A stretch of 64,000 nucleotides of DNA from a virus: positions 62,001 through 126,000 of IMG/VR virus record IMGVR_UViG_3300025000_000061; one strand, 5' to 3'. This document shows, in pieces, positions 42,401-50,706 of the stretch (position 1 is the stretch's first letter; each line of letters starts with the position of its first letter). Position numbers and translations under genes: made by a program. The notes beneath the pieces were generated by a model. The model was not told the origin of the DNA and did no database searches. It was given only the letters and a program-made list of their open reading frames with translations.

Positions 42401-42773
42401 GGAATTCGAAGCACTATCTATTTTTCTTAGTGATAATCCTTTTGTTGATATTGTTCAATATAATAATGAAAATTTTTATGAATGTGAAAATGGTGATGAA
42501 TGTGTAATTATAGGTATTATTTCAAGAATACAAAAGAAAAAAGATAGACATAAAAGAGATTATGCTTATATAAATGTATATGAAAGCAATGGATTATTAG
42601 AAGGTATTGCTTGGTCAAGTGTTTATTCTAAATATATTGATTTAATAAAAAAGAATAATAAACTTGCTTTTTATTCAGAAAAATCTAGTGATGATAATTT
42701 TATTATTAAAAAAATAAAAACAATTAATGAATGGATTAATGATAGAAAATTACATAATGTAATTAATATTTAA
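39498..42773 (+). CDS. dnaE: DNA polymerase III alpha subunit (DnaE-like)
   Basis: 1091 residues, the largest gene here. N-terminal PHP domain (SLHNHSMYSLQDAFG, AITEHGNAY) with the metal-binding His residues kept. The catalytic PDIDLDF is at 394-400 (Asp397, Asp399 region), preceded by GSRGSAGGSLVCYLLGI. RHVSTHAGGVGI and MIYQEQLMEI are further C-family motifs, and a C-terminal OB-like region (CVIIGIISRIQKKKDR) is present. A cellular-type replicative polymerase rather than the usual phage A or B family enzyme. No separate proofreading subunit is linked, so proofreading may come from PHP, the DEDD exonuclease or the host. Confidence 0.95.
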   Translation: MSSSLHNHSMYSLQDAFGTPKEMLDRAKEIGLKAFAITEHGNAYSWVYFDKIKKEYPKIKIIYGVEFYECFNINIKDKDNKYFHLIALAKNEQGRKSLNELITRSEFEGKYYKPRVDLNMLKNHAENLIILSACLASKISRENDYDKCIEYIKEYKSIFPYFYLEMQSHKHVDQEKYNQKILKLSQDTNTPFTITTDSHVAIKEHLKYQARHVQIARDADTISESYEGCYIQSDEEIHEIMDSQIGKENVELGLKTSDDIADLIEIVSMPFQEPQLPTFPLPDGFKTNKEYLQHLTQIGWINRKYDKRTTKEQEVRKERLEYELDIIDKMGYCGYFLIVCDYINFCKENNYPIGSRGSAGGSLVCYLLGISTLDPIDYNLIFERFLNPERVSMPDIDLDFAYKEKVIEYLMQKYGELRVCQVLNLASITPVVAIKDVGRVLKDENGKPLISSATINSISKLFTEKEFDKCMEINDTAIKKYTSEIYNELFDIAKMLSGRIRHVSTHAGGVGIVDTSIFDYMPMKLGDKGEHVIQVDKVMIEEIGIIKFDILGLNTLVIIDGVKKRVGLSDWDIDPNNLEFLHDEKMYQLLQSGKTNNVFQVESQGMKDLLLRLKPTSLEDISAVLALYRPDSMSYLEDYIYYKHHQDEIRYIHEDMIPILKTTNAQMIYQEQLMEIVRTFGGRTYGGSDKFRKGIGKKDPELVKKESDKLYEEIINNNYDEKIAKIISDDLRSKGSYMFNKSHSALYGVTTLQTAYLKAHYPVEFYCEVFNACEGNNGKLNKYLVEAQELNIKVLPPHINKSDYKFNVHDGQILFGLNSINQVGEKIVENIIEERSNGKYEGLDNFMNRVLNISIAQLVMLIKSGALPTKNKNNMLLRCADRYTQSEKEYKSYTDVKSLPSLLELKTKWGIDTDTIKDKQERLVLYNQKRKIEHETIKYQEWIKKINDNKKEAIEIFKNKYMQNEQFWEFEALSIFLSDNPFVDIVQYNNENFYECENGDECVIIGIISRIQKKKDRHKRDYAYINVYESNGLLEGIAWSSVYSKYIDLIKKNNKLAFYSEKSSDDNFIIKKIKTINEWINDRKLHNVINI

Positions 42774-42787
42774 AGGAGAGTGAAATT

Positions 42788-45013
42788 TTGAGTTTTATTA
42801 TTAAAGGTTATATTTCTAGACAACAACCATTTTTTCAAAAAGGATCATTTAAAATGTATGGTTTTTGTCCTAATGATACATATTTAGATAAAGTATCTTT
42901 GTCTGATTATGGTAATATTACTATAAAAGGTGAATTACCATCATTAGTTGAAGGTAAAGAATATAAAATAGAAGTAGAATATGAGAAAAAAGGTCAATAT
43001 GAAAGTTATATTGTTAAAAGATTTTTAAATAATCCTATGGATATGAATGAAAACGAAGCATTTAATTTCTTATCAGAACTTGTTGGTATTAATTTAGCAG
43101 ATAATATATTAAGAGCATATCCTGATTTTATAAAATTAATAATACAAGGAAAAGAAAATGAAATTGACACTAGTAAAATTTACGGAGTGGGAGAAGCTGT
43201 TTTAAAAAGAATAAGTAACAAGATTAATCAAAATATTTTGTTTTACAATATAATTAGTGAATATAAAGAATATGAATTAACCTTAAACCAAATTCAAAAA
43301 ATATATGATGCATTTAATTCCTTTGATTTATTAAAAGAGAAAATGAATGAAAACCCATATCAATGTTTATGCTCAATAGCAGGTATTGGATTTACGATAG
43401 CAGATAATAAAATATTAAATAAAAACAAATCATTAATTAAATCAAGATATAGAATGGCAGAATGTATTATGTGTATATTAGAACAAAATGAAGAAAAAGG
43501 ACATACATGGATTAAATCAAATGAATTATATTCTGAATGTAGTAAGTTAACTCCACAATGTATGCAAGAATTTAAAGGTGTACTAGAACATAATGATAAA
43601 ATTTATTATGATATAGAAAATAAAAAAGTATCAAAAAAACAAACATATTACTGTGAAAAAGAAATAGCAGAGCGAATAATGAACATATCATTAAATCCAA
43701 GAGAATTAGATATTGATTATAGTAAGTATAATATGATTGGAGATATTAAATTAACTGATAAACAGATATTATCTTTAGAATATACTTGTAAATATAATTT
43801 TTATATATTGGCAGGATTTGCCGGTGGAGGCAAGACCTTTAGCACAAATGCTTTACTTGATATGCTGGATGATAATAATTATTCATATATACTATTAACT
43901 CCCACAGGCAAAGCAGCTAAAAATTTCTATAAAAATACAAATCGTCCAGCAAGTACAATACATCGTGGATTAGGTTTTAATCCAGCAGAAGGATTTATTT
44001 ATAATGAAAAAAATAAATTACCTTATGATTTTATTATTGTAGATGAGGCAACGATGATTGATGTGTATTTAATGAGAAGTTTATTAAGAGCAGTAAATGA
44101 AAAACATAGTAAATTAATATTTATTTGTGATCCGGCTCAAATACCTAGTGTTGGTTGTGGCAATTGTATTCAAGATATAATTAACAGTAATATATTCCCC
44201 ACTATTTTTTTAGATAAAGTATTTAGATATAAAGATGGTGGATTAGCAAAAATTGCCACTGATACAAGAAATGGAAGTAGTTTTTTGAATGATGATGGGA
44301 TACAAAAATTTGGTGACGATTTTATTTTTATATCAACTTTAAAAGATACATTAGTAGATAAAATAATTAGTGCATATAAAAAAATGCAAAATAAGGGTGG
44401 TTCTGTAGATGACATTATAATCATATCTGCATATAATGTTGGCGATTATGGTACATATAAAATAAATTCACTGATTCAAGATTTAGTTAATCCTTCAAAT
44501 GGTAAAATGGAATTAAGTTATACAAGAAAAAAATTTGAAATTAAATTTAGAGAAAATGATAGAGTGATGCAAATAGTTAATAATTATAAAGCACCTATTT
44601 TTGAACATGAAGATCAAACAAAAAATAAAGAAGAATATACTGTTGTATTCAATGGTGATGATGGACGAATAATAAAAATAGGAGTAAATAAAAAAGGCCA
44701 AAAATATATGGTTGTTGATTTTGATGGACAATATGTTATATATAGAAACGATGATATATATGATTTACTATTAAGTTATTCAATTTCTGCTCATCGTGCT
44801 CAAGGTTCAGGTTATCCATATGTTATAGCTATTACTCCACCAACACATAAATTTTTTTTAAATAGAAATTTATTATATGTAATATATACTAGAACTAAAG
44901 AATTTATGTATAATATTGGTACAATTGATACAATTGACTGTGCATTAAAGAAAAGTGAGAATTTAAATAGGAAAACTCATTTGAAAGAATTGTTAATAAG
45001 ATTAAATACATAA
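42788..45013 (+). CDS. RecD/TraA-like SF1B helicase
   Basis: 741 residues, TTG start behind AAAGGAGAGTG. The N-terminal OB-like and helix-hairpin-helix regions precede motif I GFAGGGKT (343-350), Ia LTPTGKAAKNF, II IIVDEATMID, III LIFICDPAQIPSVG, IV region VFRYKDGG, and V/VI YSISAHRAQGSGYPYVI with YVIYTRTKEF. This is the RecD2 pattern of 5'-3' helicases that act without RecBC. Last gene of the replication operon. Probably assists fork progress or recombination. Confidence 0.93.
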   Translation: MSFIIKGYISRQQPFFQKGSFKMYGFCPNDTYLDKVSLSDYGNITIKGELPSLVEGKEYKIEVEYEKKGQYESYIVKRFLNNPMDMNENEAFNFLSELVGINLADNILRAYPDFIKLIIQGKENEIDTSKIYGVGEAVLKRISNKINQNILFYNIISEYKEYELTLNQIQKIYDAFNSFDLLKEKMNENPYQCLCSIAGIGFTIADNKILNKNKSLIKSRYRMAECIMCILEQNEEKGHTWIKSNELYSECSKLTPQCMQEFKGVLEHNDKIYYDIENKKVSKKQTYYCEKEIAERIMNISLNPRELDIDYSKYNMIGDIKLTDKQILSLEYTCKYNFYILAGFAGGGKTFSTNALLDMLDDNNYSYILLTPTGKAAKNFYKNTNRPASTIHRGLGFNPAEGFIYNEKNKLPYDFIIVDEATMIDVYLMRSLLRAVNEKHSKLIFICDPAQIPSVGCGNCIQDIINSNIFPTIFLDKVFRYKDGGLAKIATDTRNGSSFLNDDGIQKFGDDFIFISTLKDTLVDKIISAYKKMQNKGGSVDDIIIISAYNVGDYGTYKINSLIQDLVNPSNGKMELSYTRKKFEIKFRENDRVMQIVNNYKAPIFEHEDQTKNKEEYTVVFNGDDGRIIKIGVNKKGQKYMVVDFDGQYVIYRNDDIYDLLLSYSISAHRAQGSGYPYVIAITPPTHKFFLNRNLLYVIYTRTKEFMYNIGTIDTIDCALKKSENLNRKTHLKELLIRLNT

Positions 45014-45043
45014 GAATATTATTAAAATACTAAAATAAATATG

Positions 45044-45072
45044 TTGACATATATCCACCAATCATTTATAAT
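45044..45072 (+). promoter_or_regulatory. consensus sigma-70 promoter
   Basis: TTGACA 45044-45049, 17-base spacer, TATAAT 45067-45072. It is followed by a structured leader of about 190 bases before the gene at 45260. Confidence 0.82.
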
Positions 45073-45112
45073 ATAAATAAAAAATAATTAAGAAAACAAA
45101 TAAAAATAATTA

Positions 45113-45178
45113 AAAGTGTTGATTTTGCAGAATTATCTAAAACTACATACATCACAAACCCTTATAAATCAACACTTT
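45113..45178 (+). other. leader stem-loop with 40-base loop
   Basis: AAAGTGTTGATTT (45113-45125) pairs perfectly with 45166-45178. The loop carries most of CAAACCCTTATAA, a 13-mer also found in the structured element at 26273. The rest of the gap 45014-45259 holds the promoter at 45044 and a weak AAATCG/CGATTT hairpin. Candidate leader RNA. Confidence 0.5.
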
Positions 45179-45259
45179 CTAATTATCAATATTTGCACAA
45201 AATCGATGTTTTGTAACGATTTACCAAATTAAATAAAATACTTAAAGGAGAATAATTAT

Positions 45260-45589
45260 ATGAAACAAAGAATCACACCACAACAACTTAATGAATTATC
45301 ACCTACACAAAAATCAAACTTATTTAATTGGTGGAAATCAAAAGGAATTAAAATGGGAGATATTTATTATTTAAATGTTAACGGAGAAGAATCTGTTAGA
45401 TGCATTCTTTTTGATTGTGATGGGTTAAGTTTTGAAGGGACGAAAGTAAATTATAAATATTATCCATTATTAAATATTGGTCAAATGATTGAATTATTAG
45501 ATGATTTAAATGCACCTTTAGTCAGAGTAAATGGAGTAAATAAATTATGTGATTTTCTTTGGAAAGAAATTAAAGAGATATTAAAATAA
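45260..45589 (+). CDS. hypothetical protein
   Basis: 109 residues behind AAAGGAG. Starts with ITPQQLNELSPTQKSNLFNWW, a segment seen at the N-terminus of small phage proteins. Then a small beta region and a helical C-terminus. Function unknown. Confidence 0.78.
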   Translation: MKQRITPQQLNELSPTQKSNLFNWWKSKGIKMGDIYYLNVNGEESVRCILFDCDGLSFEGTKVNYKYYPLLNIGQMIELLDDLNAPLVRVNGVNKLCDFLWKEIKEILK

Positions 45590-45612
45590 AGTTTATAAGG
45601 AGATTAATTAAC

Positions 45613-46029
45613 ATGAAAAAGACAATTGAATTCACAGCAATTAATTCTGGCGATCAAGAATGTTTCTGTTGGAATGTTGATATAGAAACATTTAAAAGAA
45701 TAAAAGGTAGAGAACCAGATGTATTTGATTATGTTAAAATAGATAGAACAGATATTGATAACTATAAACCAATAGGAGATAAAATTAAATTATATCCAAA
45801 TGATATTTTTAAGGGTGAAAAAATTAAAATAAAAATTGAAGTAGAAATATTAGAAGTAATATGTAGTGATTGTGGTAAAGTATTAAAACTATCAGAATTA
45901 AAACCACCTAATAAATATGAATAACATAATGATTATTATTGTGATGATTGTTTAAATACTTGTTCTGTATGTGGAGAATTATTTGCAGATTATTATAATG
46001 AAGGTAAATGTGATAGTTGTGCAGATTAA
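45613..46029 (+). pseudogene. zinc-finger gene interrupted by an in-frame TAA
   Basis: ATG 45613 opens 103 residues ending CSDCGKVLKLSELKPPNKYE, then TAA at 45922-45924. The same frame continues for 34 codons with CDDCLNTCSVCG and CDSCAD before TAA 46027. The cysteine pairs on both sides belong together as one multi-knuckle zinc domain, so the stop splits a single gene. A nonsense mutation, stop readthrough or a sequence error would all explain it. The upstream 103-residue product may still be made. Confidence 0.65.
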
Positions 46030-46053
46030 TAATAAAAAGGAGATTAATTTACT

Positions 46054-46332
46054 ATGAATGATATTTTAACTAAACAAATAGATATTATAATGAACAATAA
46101 AAAATCAATTAAAGAAAAAATGACTAAACTATTCAAAGAAGAAATAGAAGAAGATGAAAAACTAAGTAAAATTGAAGACACCTTGAATATATCTATTTCA
46201 ACTTGTAAAACATGTCGTGGTACTGGTGAAATTTCTGATAGTAGTGGTTATGGTGGATGTTCAGTATCATATTATTCATGTAGTAAATGTAATGGTAAAG
46301 GTTATATAATTAAAGAGAAGGGAGAAAATTAA
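46054..46332 (+). CDS. DnaJ-type zinc-finger protein
   Basis: 92 residues. C-terminal CKTCRGTGE and CSKCNGKGY are the CxxCxGxG repeats of the DnaJ central zinc domain, here as a single pair without a J-domain. The N-terminal 45 residues are a charged helix. May bind unfolded protein or nucleic acid. Role unknown. Start behind AAAAGGAG. Confidence 0.8.
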   Translation: MNDILTKQIDIIMNNKKSIKEKMTKLFKEEIEEDEKLSKIEDTLNISISTCKTCRGTGEISDSSGYGGCSVSYYSCSKCNGKGYIIKEKGEN

Positions 46333-46333
46333 T

Positions 46334-46657
46334 ATGGAAAATTTAGAAACACAAGTTTTAAAAAGAATACAAAATATAGATTTAAATATGCTTAATAATA
46401 TTATTGATAAGTTAGCAATGTATGGAATTATATTTTATAATAATTATGGAGAATTTGAGTTTAATAAATTCAAAAATGATTGTTATAAAACACATAAATT
46501 ATTGTATAAAAATAATAAACCAGATCCAGATATAGGAATTAAATATCAACTATGTGATTTTATGAGTGCAATTCAATCTATCGTTGGGATAAGAAATTTA
46601 GCAGAGTTTATGGGTAAAAAATTGAAATATACTATCTATATAGAAAGAAGGTTTTAA
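46334..46657 (+). CDS. hypothetical protein
   Basis: 107 residues, beginning one base after the DnaJ-type gene's stop, so probably co-translated. Helical N-terminal half, Tyr-rich. Ends with a basic IERRF tail whose codons contain the next gene's ribosome binding site. Unknown. Confidence 0.75.
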   Translation: MENLETQVLKRIQNIDLNMLNNIIDKLAMYGIIFYNNYGEFEFNKFKNDCYKTHKLLYKNNKPDPDIGIKYQLCDFMSAIQSIVGIRNLAEFMGKKLKYTIYIERRF

Positions 46658-46659
46658 TC

Positions 46660-47052
46660 ATACGAAAAATTAAAAGTAGTTTAATAGATGATAAACACAA
46701 AGATGATGAAGAAATAGAAAATGAAAAACAATACATAGAAAATGAAGATGATTCAAGTAGTGAAGAATCCACATCGCAAAGCAAATGTCCTAACCTAATC
46801 ACAGAAATAATTAAAACTAAATGGAAAGTAAATGAAGGACTTGAAAGTGAATATGAAATATATATGGAGTATCCAAGAAGTACGTGTAAAGATAATTCAG
46901 TAAAAGGCATAGTCGGTTGTTGCGGTGTTTTAAAATGGTGTGATAAAAAATTAAAGAAAGATAAAAAAGAAGGAAATGAAAAAGATAGTAAGTTAGTAGA
47001 AGAAATTAAGAAGGTTAAGAAAAAACAAAAAGAAAATAATAAAGGAGATTAA
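46660..47052 (+). CDS. hypothetical Lys-rich protein, AUA start
   Basis: The first in-frame ATG (46864) would cut off 68 residues of continuous coding sequence. ATA 46660 lies 2 bases after the previous stop and follows AGAAAGAAGG, giving 130 residues. An acidic Ser-rich N-terminal half, GIVGCCGVLKWC in the middle and a Lys-rich C-terminus. Function not recognised. Confidence 0.68.
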   Translation: MRKIKSSLIDDKHKDDEEIENEKQYIENEDDSSSEESTSQSKCPNLITEIIKTKWKVNEGLESEYEIYMEYPRSTCKDNSVKGIVGCCGVLKWCDKKLKKDKKEGNEKDSKLVEEIKKVKKKQKENNKGD

Positions 47053-47056
47053 ATAT

Positions 47057-47665
47057 ATGAGAAAAATATCAACAATTATTACAAATGAAGATCAATTGAA
47101 AAATCCTGTTATGGTTTATTCTGTAATTATACAATGGATGCGTGAAGCAGGTGAAGATTTAATAGATACTAATGAAAGTTTTATTAATGGAAAAGATATT
47201 CTTCAATGGATGCTTAATAAAGATATTGTAACTAAAGAAAAATATAATTATATTATTCAAAATAATGAAACTTGGATACAGGATTTATTATTAGGGTATG
47301 AAACTGGATTGTTAAATGGAGAATGTGATTTTCCTTCTAATTATAAAGCATATCAAATTATTTCTGAATATATATCAGAATCAAAAGAATTAAGAGAAAA
47401 ATTTATATATTATTTTTGCACAAGTTTTGATGAAGATAATGGAGATGAAAGTAGAGGATTTATGGGTGGAAGTTATGATGCAGAAGATGGATATCCAATT
47501 TGCTCTCATATTCTAGAATATGACTTACAAACAGATACAATGACAAAAGAAGAATGGTTAAAACAAAAATGGAATGCAGATATTTCATTTACTGATGAAT
47601 ATAATTATTTAAAAGAAATGAGTTTTAAAGAAGCAGATAAATTGAGTGAAGAATTAAATAATTAA
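47057..47665 (+). CDS. hypothetical protein
   Basis: 202 residues, acidic, behind AAAGGAG. Mostly helical, with a Gly/Asp-rich loop (SRGFMGGSYDAEDGYP). No family recognised. Confidence 0.77.
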   Translation: MRKISTIITNEDQLKNPVMVYSVIIQWMREAGEDLIDTNESFINGKDILQWMLNKDIVTKEKYNYIIQNNETWIQDLLLGYETGLLNGECDFPSNYKAYQIISEYISESKELREKFIYYFCTSFDEDNGDESRGFMGGSYDAEDGYPICSHILEYDLQTDTMTKEEWLKQKWNADISFTDEYNYLKEMSFKEADKLSEELNN

Positions 47666-47692
47666 AATTAATTAATAAAAAGGAGAATTATC

Positions 47693-48400
47693 ATGAACAA
47701 TTATCTACAAACAATCATAAACAAATACAATGAATTTGATACATATTTAAACACTATCAACATTAATGATTTTAAACAATATTCCAGAGAAGAATTAACT
47801 AAATTCGCAAAAGAATTGCCTTCATATTTTTCATTTAGATATTTAACATCGGAAATAAATGAAATCATTGAAGAAAAGAAATTACAAGAATATCCTGAAT
47901 TACTTGGTGTACATCATTATCCAGAAATAAAAGAATTAAATTTTATATCTGAAGAAGATAAGATTAAACTAGATGATTTTTTAGTAGAATGGGGATGGAA
48001 TTCTTATTTGCATGAATACACTCCTAAATTTCGCAATATATTTAAAGAATATAAACTTGAAATTGTTAATAAAATACTAGACTTTTTAGTATCAAAACAA
48101 ATATTAGATAAATATTATAAGATGTATATATGTTGTGATTATATTATTGTAGATGAAGAAAAAATCAATAAATATTTAAGAGCGTTTGAATTAAATGAAC
48201 GTATTGATTTATCAGAAGAAGAAAGAGAAGAACATTGTGAATTATATAATAGATTAGATTATCTTAATTTTGTTGATTTTTGTCCTGAATGTGATAATGA
48301 GGTTGAAATTACAAAAGAATTAATCATGGAAACAGTTAATAATCCATCTTATTTGTATAAGATCATTAAACAAAGAGATAAAACTTATGATAATGTTTAA
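47693..48400 (+). CDS. hypothetical protein with C-terminal zinc knuckle
   Basis: 235 residues, charged and helical, with FCPECDNEVEI near the C-terminus. Start behind AAAAGGAG. Possibly binds nucleic acid, but no family is recognised. Confidence 0.77.
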   Translation: MNNYLQTIINKYNEFDTYLNTININDFKQYSREELTKFAKELPSYFSFRYLTSEINEIIEEKKLQEYPELLGVHHYPEIKELNFISEEDKIKLDDFLVEWGWNSYLHEYTPKFRNIFKEYKLEIVNKILDFLVSKQILDKYYKMYICCDYIIVDEEKINKYLRAFELNERIDLSEEEREEHCELYNRLDYLNFVDFCPECDNEVEITKELIMETVNNPSYLYKIIKQRDKTYDNV

Positions 48401-48418
48401 AGGAGTGAAAAATTATTT

Positions 48419-48793
48419 ATGTATTACTTTGTAAGTATCAAAAATTTCGATAATCAAATTTTACATCCTCGTATACCTAAAAATAGAATGAACAATGAAG
48501 ATGAAGAAATTGAAAGGATATGTGTATCTCAATCTATAGATGGTTGTCTTGTTGCTACATATTATGGTGTAGGAGATATAATTTATGTTCATACTTGTGA
48601 ATCAGATAAAGTCATATCTCCTACACCTGAACAAGTTGAAGATGCTCCATTTACTGGTGAACAATGGATTATTGAGCCAGTTGAAATGAAATTATTTATG
48701 AAGTTAGAAATAACTGAAAAAATTGATAGAGTTATTGGGAATGCTGATTTAAGTATTGATACATATCGTTATCGTGTTTATAATGATGAATAA
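48419..48793 (+). CDS. hypothetical protein
   Basis: 124 residues, all-beta in appearance (YFVSIKNFDNQILHP, GCLVATYYGVGDIIYVHT). It resembles small phage proteins of unknown function. Start behind AAAGGAGTG. Confidence 0.76.
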   Translation: MYYFVSIKNFDNQILHPRIPKNRMNNEDEEIERICVSQSIDGCLVATYYGVGDIIYVHTCESDKVISPTPEQVEDAPFTGEQWIIEPVEMKLFMKLEITEKIDRVIGNADLSIDTYRYRVYNDE

Positions 48794-48827
48794 AAGTATA
48801 ATATAATAATAAACAAGGAGTTTAAAC

Positions 48828-49205
48828 ATGTTATACACAACATATTTCAGTAAAATGAATAAACTATCTGACAATGTAAAGAAACTTGCAATCACAAGAT
48901 TTCCACCAAAATCATTTAATCCAAATAAATATCCTAACACTTACGTAGTTAAAGATTTAGCACCTTATGCAGAAATACTTTTAGATTATAAAAAAGATAA
49001 TGATTGGGGTAGGTATATTGAAAGGTTTAATTTGCAGATGCAAAAAGACGAAAAAATGATTGTTTGTTTAGATAAATTATATTTAAAACTATCACAAGGT
49101 AAAGATTATGCTTTAATATGTTATGAAAAAGATTATATTCATTGTCATAGATACCTGATTGCAAAATATTTAGAAAGTAAAGGGATTAAGTGGAAGGAAA
49201 TTTAA
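48828..49205 (+). CDS. DUF488 family protein
   Basis: 125 residues. The C-terminal ALICYEKDYIHCHRYLIAKYL is the hallmark of DUF488, and the N-terminal half has ITRFPPKSF in the expected place. DUF488 proteins occur widely in bacteria and phages. Their activity is unknown, though the conserved Cys and His suggest metal or nucleotide binding. Start behind AAGGAG. Confidence 0.86.
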   Translation: MLYTTYFSKMNKLSDNVKKLAITRFPPKSFNPNKYPNTYVVKDLAPYAEILLDYKKDNDWGRYIERFNLQMQKDEKMIVCLDKLYLKLSQGKDYALICYEKDYIHCHRYLIAKYLESKGIKWKEI

Positions 49206-49449
49206 AAAATACCATATTACGAAAATACGGAAAACATTATAAATAAAGGGTTTGTAAGCATCAAAATCGTGTCCAAACCGACATTTTGACATGATTTATT
49301 AGAAAAGTTGGTAAATAATACATAAAATAAATACTCTCTTCCGAAGGATTGTATACTATTACATATTATGCTTCTCTCACCAACTCCTCTAATGGAATTA
49401 TAACCATATTAGGAAGAAAGTATTCTGGTAAATATAAGGAGATGATATT
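49206..49449 (+). other. gene-free region with hairpins
   Basis: This stretch of about 244 bases has no open reading frame. It has a 10-bp stem AAATCGTGTC/GACATGATTT (49264-49297, one wobble pair) and a 7-bp outer pairing AGTTGGT/ACCAACT (49306-49385). It also carries AAGGGTTTG (49246-49254), the reverse complement of the CAAACCCTT shared with 26273 and 45155. Candidate leader RNA or regulatory DNA. Not recognised. Confidence 0.4.
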
Positions 49450-49797
49450 ATGGAATTAGTAAGAGCATATAAACTTGAAAAATATATGGAGATAAAAATA
49501 AACAAAAATCTATTTGAAAATAAATTTAAGTTTCTTAATTATCCCAAAAAATATAAATTAGGTGCAGATTTAACACTAGATGCTAATTTATTTTATGGTT
49601 TAAATAATGATGATTTAAAATTTAAAATGATAATAAATATGAAAGAATTTGATAACTTTGATATTGTTGTTAGATTAATTAGTTGGGATTGGTTTGAAAA
49701 GAATTCAGACTATATTATTAGAATTTTAAAAACAAATAAAAATGAAAAAGTAGATTTTCAAGAAGAAATGAAATATTTAAAATGTAGAGTATTATAA
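49450..49797 (+). CDS. hypothetical protein
   Basis: 115 residues behind AAGGAGATG. Lys/Asn-rich, with alternating strands and a WDWF segment. First gene after the hairpin-rich gap. Unknown. Confidence 0.75.
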   Translation: MELVRAYKLEKYMEIKINKNLFENKFKFLNYPKKYKLGADLTLDANLFYGLNNDDLKFKMIINMKEFDNFDIVVRLISWDWFEKNSDYIIRILKTNKNEKVDFQEEMKYLKCRVL

Positions 49798-49819
49798 TAT
49801 TAGAAAGGATGTACCATAT

Positions 49820-50041
49820 ATGTTTAAATGGTTAAATAGAAAGTTTACTAAAAACTACACTGAAGTACCTTTATTATTGGTGGAATTTGACTTAGATAAG
49901 TATAAAACAAATGGTGCAAAAAATTCATGCATGATTAGAATTCATCCTGAATTAAAAGGTGATAAATACATTCAAACAGAAATAAATAAAGTTATTGACT
50001 ATATCAGAGAAAATTATGATATGGAAAAATTAAGTAAGTAA
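49820..50041 (+). CDS. hypothetical small protein
   Basis: 73 residues, basic N-terminus (MFKWLNRKFTKNY), then strands and an acidic helix. Start behind GAAAGGATG. Unknown. Confidence 0.72.
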   Translation: MFKWLNRKFTKNYTEVPLLLVEFDLDKYKTNGAKNSCMIRIHPELKGDKYIQTEINKVIDYIRENYDMEKLSK

Positions 50042-50075
50042 ATCTTTCATTTATAATAAGTAGGAGGTAATAATT

Positions 50076-50219
50076 ATAAAAGAAATACTTTTAGAAGTAT
50101 GGGTGACTGTAGAATCAAAAGAAATTGCAAAAGAAATTGCACATGATATTCATGAAATATTAAATGATAATGGTATAACTAATAATATAAATGTAACAGA
50201 TGAAAAATATGAAAATTAA
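50076..50219 (+). CDS. small helical protein, AUA start
   Basis: No ATG, GTG or TTG fits, but ATA 50076 follows TAGGAGG by 8 bases. It opens 47 residues with a clear strand-helix-strand pattern (ILLEVWVTVESKEIAKEI). Unknown role. Missed unless AUA is allowed as a start. Confidence 0.6.
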   Translation: MKEILLEVWVTVESKEIAKEIAHDIHEILNDNGITNNINVTDEKYEN

Positions 50220-50240
50220 ATTTTTTAAGGAGATAATATT

Positions 50241-50366
50241 ATGACATTTTTAAGATATTGCCCTTATTGTGGTGGATTAAATCATGAATCAATAGAAACA
50301 GATAACTTATATGAAGAAAAATTTATATGTTTGGATTGTGGTAAAGAATTTATTGATTATAGTTAG
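50241..50366 (+). CDS. zinc-ribbon microprotein
   Basis: 41 residues behind TTAAGGAGAT. CPYCGG and CLDCGK, about 20 residues apart, form a classic four-Cys zinc ribbon with almost nothing else. Probably a nucleic-acid or protein-interaction module. Role unknown. Confidence 0.72.
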   Translation: MTFLRYCPYCGGLNHESIETDNLYEEKFICLDCGKEFIDYS

Positions 50367-50378
50367 TGAGGTATCTAT

Positions 50379-50666
50379 ATGACAGATAAAGAAAAACTAA
50401 ACTTTAAAGAAAAATATCAAAATAATCCTGTTGCTTTTGTTGAAGATTTTTATAATATAAAATTACATACTTGGCAGAAAACATTGTTAAAAGCTATAAT
50501 TGCAAAAGATAAAATTGTTTCGCATTTTATTCCTTATAGATATGGGAAAGCAATACTACAAAAAGGACAATTAGAGTACATGAAAGCAATGGAAATGGAT
50601 TTTAATATATTGACTAAAGATGGTATTGAAGTATATGAAAAAGGTATATTAGTTAAAAAATATTAA
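50379..50666 (+). CDS. hypothetical protein, terminase-N-terminus-like
   Basis: 95 residues. NPVAFVEDFYNIKLHTWQKTLLKAI resembles the segment just before the ATPase in large terminases and some helicases. A basic YRYGKA follows where a P-loop would be, but there is no ATPase domain. It may be an independent small phage family or a remnant. Start behind GTGAGGTAT. Confidence 0.68.
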   Translation: MTDKEKLNFKEKYQNNPVAFVEDFYNIKLHTWQKTLLKAIIAKDKIVSHFIPYRYGKAILQKGQLEYMKAMEMDFNILTKDGIEVYEKGILVKKY

Positions 50667-50706
50667 ACATGATGATAATAAATTATATTAAAAAGGGGTT
50701 AATAAT

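Noticed and set aside
45922-45924. Genome-wide stop-codon reassignment as the cause of the in-frame TAA
   Set aside because: TAA, TAG and TGA all end well-defined genes in this window, so reassignment is not supported.
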